A DNA stretch of 64,000 nucleotides from Paraphoma chrysanthemicola (Eukaryota > Ascomycota > Dothideomycetes > Pleosporales > Phaeosphaeriaceae). Position 1 is the stretch's first letter; the number at the start of each line of letters is the position of its first letter. The stretch spans positions 1,054,001 through 1,118,000 of the forward strand of contig JAGMWG010000001.1 of the NCBI GenBank assembly GCA_020744225.1, written 5' to 3'. Made by a program: the position numbers and the translations under genes. The notes under the pieces are model-generated. The model saw only the letters and a program-made list of their open reading frames with translations, was not told where the DNA came from and searched no databases. This document shows, piece by piece, positions 32,104-42,034 of this stretch.

Positions 32104-33480
32104 ATGCATATCGCTTCCTCACTCCTCTTTCTTTCTTCTGCCACCACAGCGTGGGGCTATGGCTGGGTAGCAGGGCAAGCAGGCGTTGATCCGTCACTGC
32201 TCAATGCCCGTCGCTATGCCAACCAGAAGCGACAGTCATCTTGTCCCTTCAACCCTGACCACAAGGGTGCTGCACCTTACTCTGACTCCTATCGTTATAC
32301 TGGTGCGAAGAATGGAGTGCCAGGCAATGGCCAAGGTGGCATTAAAGTAAGTCAGTTTCACAAAGCTTCGATCACGACTAATCTCCGACCAGGTGCCTGC
32401 AGATGGGGATACTGCTCACGCCTACACCGCACCTGGACCAAATGACATCCGCGGACCATGTCCCGGCCTAAATGCAGCTGCCAATCATAACTTCCTGTCT
32501 CACGATGGTGTTGTGACTTTCAGCGAGCTCGTGGACGCTCAGCAGAACGTTTACAATGTCGGCTACGACCTTGCGGTGCTGCTTGCTACTCTGGGCGTTG
32601 TCGCAGACGGCGACGTTGTCACTGGCAAGCTGAGCATTGGCTGTGATGCTACATCACGCACCGCGTTGCTTCCACTGCTCGGAAGCCAACCCGGCTTGAA
32701 TGGTCACAACAAGTTCGAGGGTGATACCTCGCTTACTCGCAATGACTACTTCCTGGCCAATGGCGACAACTACTCCTTCAACGGAACACTCTTCGCTGCT
32801 ATGAAGACTGTTGCCGATCGCGTTAGCGGTGGCAATTTCGACCGCAACACGCTTGCAGCCTACCGAAGCCAGCGATACGATGAGTCGGTTCAGCAGAACC
32901 CGAACTGTATGTACCAGCGTTTGCAGCGTCCTTAAGATCTCTGCTAATGCCCTGTATAGTCTTCTTTGGCCCACTGTCTCTTCTTCTCTACGGAGCCGCC
33001 TCCTTCCTCTACGAGCTATTCCCATCCTATGGCAACCAAGGCACTCCAGACCTGGCTACCATGAAATCCTTCTTTGGTGCCGTCGAAGACTCTTCCGCAC
33101 CAGGAGGCTGGCGTCACGTGCCTGAGCGCATTCCAGACAACTGGTTCAGCCGCCGCGCACCATATACCAACAACGACGTCACCATCGAGATCCTTGCCCT
33201 GTACACTGCGTACCCAAAATTGTTTGGTGGCAACGTTGGAACAAACAACTTCGATGCGCTCCAGACGCCGTTCGGCATCATCACTGATGGTAAGCTGCCC
33301 GACGCTGCGACGGCAAGCGATGTACTCTGCTTGCTGTATCAGCTGGGCACCATGGGCGTGCCGTCGAGTTTGAGCACAGTGACCGACATCACTGGTGCTC
33401 TGCTCAACTGGTCGGTTGGAAAGCTGAATCCTGTGTTCCAAAACGCAGGATGTGCACTGAAGCCTGACCAGACACTGTGA
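32104..33480 (+). CDS. Secreted haem-thiolate peroxidase/peroxygenase (Peroxidase_2, chloroperoxidase family)
   Basis: Extracellular haem-thiolate enzyme related to chloroperoxidase and unspecific peroxygenase, which use H2O2 to halogenate or hydroxylate substrates. Three exons: 32104..32346, 32393..32906, 32960..33480 (introns 46 and 53 nt), 425 aa. Signal peptide MHIASSLLFLSSATTAWG. The haem-ligand motif is GPCPGLNAAANH with Cys104 as proximal thiolate, followed by SHDGVVTFSELVDAQQN; the helical Peroxidase_2 core follows, then an extended C-terminal half (GPLSLLLYGAASFLYELFP, WFSRRAPYTNNDVTIEIL). Several N-X-S/T sites suit a secreted glycoprotein. At 425 aa it is longer than the short (about 250 aa) peroxygenases and matches the long fungal group. 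The start is the ATG that gives the signal peptide; an upstream in-frame TTG is ignored. Substrate unknown. Confidence 0.9.
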
Positions 33481-33678
33481 TGAGGTCATATAATCAGCAA
33501 CGTGAGTATGCCGAGAAGAAAGAAGGCGGACGTTGCGCAGGCGGTGAAACTGACTTACGAGGGCAATATCAATGAATCAATGAGCATACTTGTAGCTACA
33601 TAATCCCAAATTTCGCACTGCGCACACAAAATCCTTATACCTTGCTCACCAATCGTTTCTAAACCTTCAACCCTTCCT

Positions 33679-34782
33679 TTATGACTTATAGAACGACAGC
33701 AGTGACGGCAGCATCGCTGTGATCACAGCGGTGATCGACAAATTTGCGCTTCCCGAAAGGTTCAAGACCGAGGTGCAAGACTTGTAGAAGCTGTAGCACG
33801 ATTTGACGTTCGTAACATCCGTCACCCAGCTCAATAGCCCAGTGACGAGCGACAAAACGCCACCGACAACCCCGCCCAACAGGCCGTTGAGCAGATCGCC
33901 GCCAAGCAAACCGCCGCCGCTGCCGCCGCCGCCGAGCAAACCACCGCCGAGCAAACCGCCGCCGCTGCCACCCAGTACCCTGCAAATGGTCAGTATGTCA
34001 CTGTCGCGCAACGGCATGTTGTGGACTTACGAGCTGAAGATGTTGGAGCTAGTTTCCTTGTTGCGACAAACATAGCGATAGACTTGGGTCGTCTTATAGA
34101 CATTCGTCTCCTTTTGAGTTGGTTTATATCCCTTCTTCGTAGACCTTTGTCGGCCATATTCGCTCGAGATTTCTTCGCACGTAGTCCAATCGGCATCGTG
34201 TTTCTATCAATAAATGTCAGCATTTCAATCAAAACACGCACGGCAACTTTCTTTGCGCATATGGAGTGTATGTTTACTCACATTTCTATCACTCGCATAC
34301 CCGCCAGTTCTCTGCTTCTTGAAGAACGATGCCCAATACTTGGCCCCAGGGTTCCCTCCATCAGTCACACGCAACCCAATCAGAATCGCAACACCGTTCT
34401 GAATCGCTTCAATGAGCCCGGCATTCACGCCCGAGATCCAAGTCTTGGGACTGCCCAGCTGAATTTCGATCATAAAGGCGATATTGCCTTCGACCGACTT
34501 GCACTGGGTGCCCGAGTTGTAATTCGCGAGGTAACCAGATTGGATGCCTCTAAGATAGCCGAGGCGCCATTCCATGGGCTGAGCTTCGATGTAATCATAG
34601 CCGCAGTTTAGGCCACGGCGACAATCCTGTGTTGTGATCTGTCGAGCTTCAAGGAGTGCATGTTCCGCGGTGGTGGAAGAGAGTAATGTGTCTTGAGTAT
34701 CATGATGCTCGGTAGTTGGCACGGCGCCAGTGAGCCCGGAGAGCGCGAGGGCGAAGGAGAGGAAGAAATTGTACTGCTTCAT
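33679..34782 (-). CDS. Secreted protein with Gly/Leu-rich repeat tail, function unknown
   Basis: Three exons on the minus strand: 34282..34782, 34031..34203, 33679..33979 (introns 78 and 51 nt), 324 aa. Signal peptide MKQYNFFLSFALALSGLTGA, then a pro-region to about EARQ. The mature part has few cysteines (DCRRGLNCGYDYIEA, TQCKSV, TTCEEI, YVCRNK) and motifs SPKTWISGVNAGLIEAIQNG and NPGAKYWASFFKKQ. The third exon begins with a striking GGGLLGG repeat run (six or more G-rich units alternating with LL), then hydrophobic VVGGVLSLVTGLLSW, then TNVKSCYSFYKSCTS and a hydrophobic end LSITAVITAMLPSLLSFYKS. The Gly/Leu section could form an amphiphilic, surface-active or membrane-inserting segment. No family recognised. 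Exons join in frame and reading-frame quality is good. Confidence 0.75.
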
Positions 34783-35627
34783 AATTGCAATGTGGCTCAC
34801 GATCCCGAGTCTGCTGCAATTGTACACGGCGGTTCTGGGGCCTTATCTACGCGCTATGTAACGATGCACAGAAGTGTTGTTGATGACACGCATACTGTCT
34901 ACATTCATTCCACGGAGTGGAATTTTCGGACTGGCATGACGACCGGTTAAATCTGCCGAAACAAGAATTGAAGGGAACTTGAGGAGTCGAGGGAGGATTG
35001 GAGAAGAATTTATACGAGGTTTACTGAGGCGAACAAGAAAGAACAGAAGAGATTTTGCAGGAGTACGTGAAGCCACCTAATCACGTTTCGGGATATGTAT
35101 CTAGATTTCTACAACTATTTCGGCGTACATGATGATAGTAACCAGGTCGTAATATGACCTGGGTTTATGTTGGTGTTGATGTTCAAGGAAAGTCGACCGT
35201 GCAAGTCCGACAACTTGATACTCGAGCGTACAAGCAGAGAATGCTGTCCACTGGTACGACAACCGGCGACCAGTTACGTGAATTTATACAACCCCTACTC
35301 TATCTTCTCATGTCTAGTGGACCATTGCTGGATGGATTAATGCACACGGGTATGGCTCTTACGCGAACAACATAGAAGCAAAGACTTCCAGTTTTATATG
35401 TGAAGTTGAACCACGCGTGTAGTTTCGTGCATATAGATTAGATGAAGTGGAAAGAGAAACACATGAACATCCACATCTAAGGTGGGACTAAGTGGTACAG
35501 CTGACAAGTGCGTTTTCATTGGTGCGCCTTACGATATTCATTCCGATCGACAACCACATTCCTTACAATTCTAGGCTACCAAAGTCCAGGTGTTCCTAGA
35601 ATACGAAAAGGTGCAAAGAGCTGGAGC
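34783..35627. other. Intergenic region
   Basis: Promoter of the secreted-protein gene and 3' end of the monooxygenase gene. Short frames only; no feature recognised. Confidence 0.45.
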
Positions 35628-37401
35628 TCACTTTCTGACTTTTTCAAACCCGTCGAAGCTTGGCAACTTGGCCCTGATCTCGTCTGCATACGCCGGCAAG
35701 CCACCTGCATAATTGACTTGCTCGAAAGCCTTGCCAGGCATGCTTCCTCCCATGTAAGTGCTCTTCGTGGTCGGGAACAAGCTCTTATCACTGAGTTCAT
35801 TGATGCGGACTTTCCACTTCTTGCTGGCCTCGTCAGTGGCGTTGATGTATTTCAACCCCTGTCGTTCAATTTGCTTAATTGCGTCTACAATCCAGCGACC
35901 CTGGACTTCAACGCTGGTAGGCCCGTTGGAGAGAAGAGTAGGCCCGTGGGGCCCATACAAGTGGAACATGTTTGGATACCCTGCAATAGTGGTGCCGAGG
36001 TAGGTGTACGCCGCCTTCTCCCACTGAGACTTGAGAGTCACGCCATGGATATCCTTGAGACCCATTGAGGTCATACCTCCGGTAGTGATGTCAAAGCCTG
36101 TGGCGATGACGACTACATCGAATTCGTGCACCGTGCCATCCTTGAGCTTGATGCCTTTCGGCGTGAAGCCGACAATTGGGTTGTTGTTGATGTCTACAAC
36201 ATCCACGTTGGGTCGATTGAATTGCTCATAGTAGTTGAGCTCGAGGCAAGGCCTCTTGACACCAAAGGGATGAGGAGGCTCCAGCGGTGCCAGGAGGTCG
36301 CGAAGTTTGGGATCTCCAACGCGGGTGCGAACATTTTTTGCCCAGAAATCATAAGCTACCACGGTTGTCAGTACTTGCCATCGTCACACGCTAATAACAG
36401 CACAAACTTACCCCACCTGTTGGCGTCCATATCGAAGAGGTAGTCTTTGTAGTTTGCCAGCCAGAATCGAAAACCTCCGTCATCCCAGAGCTTCTGATAG
36501 AAGGTCTCTCTTTCCTCAGGAGTATCTTCAAAAGTGCCCTTTTCAGAGAGACCGTACAAGAACCCACCAAAGTTTCGCTCGCGATAGCGGAAGAGCTCAG
36601 GATAGAACGGCTTGGTTTCGTTCTGCTCTTGAGCTGTAAGGCTCCTCTTTCTCATCGGTACAGCAAGATTAGGTGTACGCTGGAAGACTTTGAGTTCGCC
36701 GGCCACGGGGCCCCAAGCTTGTGTGATCTGAACGCCTGACGCACCAGTGCCAATGACTGCACACCTCTTGTTGCGAACATCGATGTTGAGATCAGGCCAG
36801 AAGGAAGAGTGGTGAACGATGCCACGAAAATCGTCGATGCCCACGAACTCGTCTGGTATGTAGCGTTTGGCAGCGAAGCCGGCTGCCACAACAAAATATT
36901 TGGCCCGCGCAGTACGACCATCGGCAGTCTTGATGGTCCATTTCCCGTCCGTGGTGTTGAACTGTGCATCCACCACAACGCTGTTGAATGCAGTCTCCTT
37001 CTTGATGCCCAGGACTTTGTCGCAATGATCAAAATATGCCCGGAGGTCCTTGTAGTCTGGGTAGTTGCTCGGCCAAACCCAATCCTTCCAAGTCTCTGGA
37101 ATGGAGAGCTGGTACTCTGGGATCTCGGAATCAACGCCAGCACCAGGGTAGCAGTTCCACCTCCATGTGCCACCAAGATCCTGTCAAAGTCAGTAGATGA
37201 GCAACATACATTGTAAGATAGACATACGTCACCGGCTTCGTAAATGACCGTACTGAAACCAGCTTTCTTCAGCTCATACCAACAATAAATCCCGCCGAAT
37301 CCGCCACCAACTACGAGGGCGTCAACGTCCAGATTGTCGGCATAAGGCCCCGTATTACCACGACGCTGGGCATATTCGCTGAGCTCGGTCTTGATCTTCA
37401 T
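35628..37401 (-). CDS. Baeyer-Villiger monooxygenase (FAD/NADPH, class B)
   Basis: Inserts one oxygen atom from O2 beside a ketone carbonyl to give an ester or lactone, using FAD and NADPH. Three exons: 37228..37401, 36412..37180, 35628..36355 (introns 47 and 56 nt), 556 aa. Features: FAD Rossmann motif VVGGGFGGIY (residues 30-39), DLGGTWRWNCYPGAGVD just after the first splice, the diagnostic FxGxxxHxxxWP as FRGIVHHSSFWP (176-187, His182), the NADPH Rossmann motif VIGTGASGVQ (200-209), and VVVIATGFD near the end. Length matches the 540-560-aa cyclohexanone-monooxygenase-like group. ATG at 37401 is the first ATG; the frame stays open upstream without one. It is divergent from the esterase gene 2 kb away, which could hydrolyse its ester product. 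Upstream lies a group of AlcR-type half-sites. Confidence 0.93.
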
Positions 37402-37756
37402 GTTGAGTGGTGTGTATTTCACGTAGGGACTTCTTATGGACAAGTTCGAACCCTGCGTATCGAGCTATTCTGGCAATGTATACTCCCAGGTGATATGTTG
37501 CCGATCGACGTTATATACCATCATGCGGGCATGGACTGAGCCATTCGCTAGAAATTTCACGATAGCAAGAGTTCCGCCGGTTCCAACCTCGCGCTTCCGC
37601 ATCTCGTGTCCAGGATTGTGAATGTCGAGCTCCAGTGGCGGACCCGCAGAATCTTTGCAAACCATGGTTACTCTCAATCATTTTCGTGGGGTTCACTTCA
37701 GTAACTCTCTGACGGGATTGAATGACGAGATCGACCACCAACCAGACGAAACGACC

Positions 37757-37808
37757 CCGCAAGGGCACTGCGGAGTTATGTGCCTGCGCTGCCGCATGCG
37801 CTTCCGCA
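37757..37808. promoter_or_regulatory. Cluster of four AlcR-type WGCGG half-sites
   Basis: CCGCA at 37757, TGCGG at 37769, CCGCA at 37792 and CCGCA at 37804 (the CCGCA copies are TGCGG on the minus strand). The first two form an inverted pair with a 7-nt spacer. They lie 356-408 nt upstream of the monooxygenase ATG. Aspergillus nidulans AlcR binds (T/A)GCGG half-sites in pairs, and an AlcR-like regulator is encoded 4.3 kb away. About one such pentamer per 256 bp would be expected by chance in even-composition DNA. Confidence 0.4.
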
Positions 37809-39265
37809 AGCTGCAGGCTGACAGGCTTGGTCAAGCTGAATCCCTGACTTCCAACATCACAAGGACGTCAACTGCTCCACGCTCTGCTTAAATGCGGGGA
37901 CATGAACACGGGGTGGCCGGTCGCATATGGGTTTCCGTGCATCCGAACCCTACAGTTCGCACAGTCAGCATCGCCATATTGGGCTCGTCTTCGGTCATAG
38001 CTGCCCATGTGGGCGACATGTCAACCTGAGCCAAGACCATGTTGATGGTGCCGCCGCCGAATGCGTATGATGAATATTCCACAATAGGACGTTGTGGTGT
38101 CGAACGTGTTTCAACTAGTCCTTCAATCAGGGAACGCAACCCTCGGGCCGCTTATAATTCACCAAGGTACGCGCTCATCTGCCGTCACATGTGTCGACGT
38201 AGACTCCTCGCCCTCCGACTATAGACAGCAACGCGTCGGGAACTTGATTAGCTGATTCCAAATGAAGGATCCCTGCACGCGTCGATCGATCCAGAGGCGT
38301 TGCAAAGTGAGGACTTCCATCGCAGACAGTAGGCACTATGCCACGAAACATGCGCGAGTTGAGGCGTCCGTCTTCTGGTAGCTCAAGAGTATATTTCCAT
38401 GTTCCTGTGCAGGCGGAGGGGCGTGCACAACGTGATGGCTGCTTTTCAGCGGGCTTCCCCAAGTTACAAGGATCGACACGAGGACGAGATGCACTGAGGC
38501 TCAATAGAAGGCCTGATGTGAGGTGCAAGCATCTGCGGGAGGACGGTTGATCGTGTGCCCAGAGAGCCAGTGGTGCCTCAAATCCACGCTCTCAAGGGAC
38601 CACTGAGAAACGTTCCGAGGCTTCCAGATCAGGCGTCCTTGGCCAAGGCGCGACGCTAGTCCCTATTGCGAGAGACATCTTGCTTTCCCTCGCTTTCATT
38701 TTCGACTTCCTCCTACATTTCCAAGCTACGTACAGGCACCACGATGGCCGATCGCACATCATAATACTCGTTGGACTCGTGTTGCAACATCGGCGAAGAG
38801 GCTATCCTGGCGTTACAGAGGCCCGAAGTTGGGGCGTCATTCTGCCAATGGTATTGAAGCGCAAGCCTCGGCCAAGTGACGATCACACCTCTTGATGGCG
38901 CGAAAGACTACTGGATGAGACCCGGCTGCGAGCCGAACCGGTGCACATTGCCCGTACCGGCCCCCCTTGAGACGGAACATCAGCGCACGCAGCGTCTGGA
39001 AAATTGCTCTTGCGGCTTCTTACGATGTTCTGCAAGTGAACGCATCGCTAGTGGCACAGCCACGAGATATCACTTCGGGTTACAATAATTCAGAGCCACT
39101 TCATGTCATTCCCCGACAGGGCACGAGATCTCTTGTCTCCTGCGTAGCCGGCTCCGGTACGTCCACAATGCCTCCTGAGCGGCATCTTGCCGGCTTGTCG
39201 AATCATTAATGGCTGCCGGACCCTCAATACGAGCGTGCTTCGAGTAGGTGCTATCCCCACTTTCC

Positions 39266-39296
39266 CTACTCCAGGTTTGGCGTAAACCTGGGGTAG
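39266..39296. repeat. Imperfect 13-bp hairpin upstream of the esterase
   Basis: CTACTCCAGGTTT, loop GGCGT, AAACCTGGGGTAG: 12 of 13 pairs plus one T-G, 134 nt upstream of the esterase ATG. It could be a dyad binding site or an mRNA-leader hairpin. Confidence 0.6.
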
Positions 39297-39429
39297 CACT
39301 AAGTATATTGATCGACAAGGCATCTTATTTTCGCTTGTGACTTGGGATGACCAAATATAAGTATGTTTCATCCGGTCGAAGAATACCAACAGCACCTTTC
39401 GCTGGCTTCCAAATTGACACGATAAAGCC

Positions 39430-41234
39430 ATGTTCAGCTTCACCATGTCTCCAATCCATCTTCGTTCAATGGCTCAACTCTTTCTTCTGTGCTGCTTAAT
39501 TCCCCAGGCTTTATCCGCGCCAGCCGTCGCTGCCAGGGCCGCTAGTCCATCCGTGACACTTGCTTCAGGTGTAGTCGTAGGAACGACGATCAAATTGGCC
39601 AATCAACCTCAAGTTACGGCTGAAGCAAATGCCTACCTAGGAGTCCCTTTCGCGAAGTCCCCCCCAGAGCGATTCTCTCCGCCAGAGGCAGCATCACCAT
39701 GGCCGTCTCCGCTTCAGGCTCAGGCAATCAAGCCTGCATGCATCCAGCAATTTTCAGGAAGTGGAACAACCCAGGCTAGAGTCAAGCAGCTTTTCAATAA
39801 CCCGTTGGGTCCACCGCCCGAGGAAAGCGAAGACTGCCTTTACCTTAATGTCTACAGTCCTCCAGACGTAACACCCACGAGCAAGAAGGCTGTCATGTTC
39901 TGGATCTATGGAGTGCGTCTCGTCTTGCGTCTCTTCTGTGTGCTTCGATAGACTGACGTTGAAAGGGCAATTTGCAATTTGGTACTGGTGGTCTTGGCTT
40001 CTATGATGGAAGCTCGCTTGCTCTTACTCAGGACGTCGTTGTCGTCACGATCAACTACCGCACAAATAGTGAGTCCTCGTATTCTAATCCTTGTGCTTCG
40101 CGGCTTAATACTTCAATCAGTCTTTGGGTTTTCCAATTCCCCTGAGATTCCCTTCGGCTCACAAAACGCGGGATATCTGGACCAGCGCTTTGCACTTACA
40201 TGGGTTCAGGACAACATTGCCAAATTTGGCGGCGATCCTACCCGTGTTCAGTTGTTCGGCGAATCAGCTGGCGGAGAATCCGTGAAACAACTGCTTGCGA
40301 ACCCACCAAAGTCACTGCCATTTTCGTCAGCAATTCTCCAGTCTCAGAACGCTGTGGTCACCGGAAATGGTCTCATCAACTACGAGCAAGTCAAGCTGAA
40401 CTTCAAATGTAAGGATCTTGCATGTCTCCGCAGTGTTCCAGCCCTCGAAATCAAGGCATACATCGAGGCGCAGTCTCTCGGGTTTCCTCCTGTCAATGGT
40501 GACGGAACTGCTGTTAGCGATGTCAGGGCTAGCATCACAACGCGGAAATGGGCGAATGTACCCGCGCTACTTGGATCCAACCTCAACGAGGCTCGCGTCT
40601 TCCTAGCCGTCTTGGGACTGAACGACGGTGCAACTGCTCTCGATGGTCTTTTCGATCTCCTTAACATTACATCGAGCACGGTGAGAGACTCAATCGTTAC
40701 CACATATGCTGCAAAAGGGATTACGAACGTGGTCGATGTGGTCGATAGGTACGTATCTCCACGCGCCTATGCAACAATACATATCAGCTGACTCTAATCT
40801 ACAGGATTGGAACGGACCTTGTCTTCACATGCACTACATCCTCGTTAGCCAACTATCTCGCCTTGAATGGCTACACCACCTATCGCTATCGGTATGATGG
40901 CGTTTTCCCAACAGTGAGCACATTTGCCAATGCCGGCGCCTACCACACAGCCGAGATACCTTCGGTCTTTGGCACTTATCCTCTCTCGAACCAATTTGGC
41001 ACCGCAACACAGCAACAAATCAACCTCAGCGCTTTCATGCAGAAGACGTGGGCAAACTTGGCGAAGAACCCAGGAGGTGGCGTCGGATGGCCCAAGGTGC
41101 TGAGTTTAGGTAATGAGTTGGGTGTGCTCGGCTACCAAGGATCAAGTGGCGTGACTGTTCGCTCAAAACTTGAGTCAGACTATCCGTGCTTGATTTATGC
41201 CCCTATTGAGGATCTGCTTGGGTTGTCATACTGA
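39430..41234 (+). CDS. Secreted type B carboxylesterase
   Basis: Alpha/beta-hydrolase that cleaves carboxylic esters. Four exons: 39430..39912, 39966..40068, 40121..40748, 40805..41234 (introns 53, 52 and 56 nt), 547 aa. Hydrophobic signal near residues 14-30 (MAQLFLLCCLIPQALS). Family motifs: AYLGVPFAKSPPERF, SEDCLYLNVYSPPD, the oxyanion-hole region FWIYGGNLQFGTG (over the first splice), NAGYLDQRFALTWVQDNIAKFGGDP and the nucleophile elbow FGESAGG with Ser244. EDCLYLNVY and GESAGG are the two PROSITE type B signatures. The charge-relay residues are expected in exons 3 and 4 (SNLNEARVF; AGAYHTAEIPSVF). The ATG gives a short N-terminal extension; a second ATG (MSPIHLRS) lies 5 codons later. It stands between the Baeyer-Villiger gene and an AlcR-like regulator, suggesting hydrolysis of the monooxygenase's ester. 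Confidence 0.93.
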
Positions 41235-42034
41235 GTAGCTGAGAACGGTATAGCTTCATAGCTTTGTTCGCAATAACTATATTGTGAGCATACCGTTTAG
41301 TTAAACTTTGACATGACACATGAGACCGGATACAATATGATCAGTCTTGCTCCATTATTCTTTGGTTGTTAGTACATGGAAGTCTTGACATGCCTTACAT
41401 CTTTCTACGAACTTAGCAATATACTTAAAAGCAATAGATACCTAATAATCCTCTGCTAGTTAGGCTCGGTTTTGGTGATGGCTATTGAAGTGCGACTCTT
41501 GCTTGGGCTACGGATGTAAGGAGCTAGACAGGACGCTAGTCCGGGTAGGGCCGTGGCGCGTAATCCTCCAAGGCCAGCTCGGACGTTCTTCGCTCGATCT
41601 CTGCAGAGACACCTTTATGAGTTCCGCAGGTCATAACCTAACACGAAAGCTTCTTATCGAAGAGTTCAATTAAATTGACAAGCGTACGCTAAGAAGAGAA
41701 AGAGGTTGGTGCTCGAACAACCACGTCACCTAAGATCGCCGACTCGAAATGTTAAACAGGGTGACGACACAGGTTCTCGGTCCTCACATCCTTGCTAGTG
41801 ATACCGTGCAGAACAGTCGCAAGATGTGGAGAAGCGGGGTTGCTGGGGTATCCGTTCCATCCCGGCAGGATGGGTTTAGCTTGCGAGACATACACAAGAT
41901 CTCCCAGAACTCACTCACCACTCCAATGACCACCACGAGCATAATGTCGATGTATCTCTGATTTCATTATGAAAGACTAGAGCAATAGTCTCAAAGTCAC
42001 CAATCCGCCAATATTACCACGCCAACGCCGCAGC
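41235..42034. other. Intergenic region
   Basis: Esterase 3' end and promoter of the regulator gene. AGCGG at 41833 and CCGCA at 42028 are single AlcR-type half-sites that might serve autoregulation. No gene seen. Confidence 0.4.

Larger units (their letters stand above)
37402..39429. other. Divergent promoter region between monooxygenase and esterase
   Basis: 2.0 kb. Contains the half-site cluster 37757-37808, the hairpin 39266-39296 and a lone AGCGG at 39178. Two minus-strand short frames (37465-37665, 66 codons from an ATG; 37888-38139) read smoothly but match no family and are not called as genes. Confidence 0.45.

Noticed and set aside
37436..37470. GTTCGAACCC, a possible tRNA B box
   Set aside because: It overlaps the monooxygenase leader, and no A box or cloverleaf precedes it.
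37465..37665. 66-codon minus-strand frame just upstream of the monooxygenase
   Set aside because: Reads smoothly (LDIHNPGHEMRKREVG) but has no family, no splice link to the monooxygenase and lies where its promoter should be.
37888..38139. Minus-strand frame containing SSYAFGGGTINMVLAQV, faintly like the end motif of a ketosynthase domain
   Set aside because: The spacing of the glycine and asparagine residues does not fit, no other ketosynthase motif occurs nearby, and the frame is only 84 codons. A chance match is more likely.
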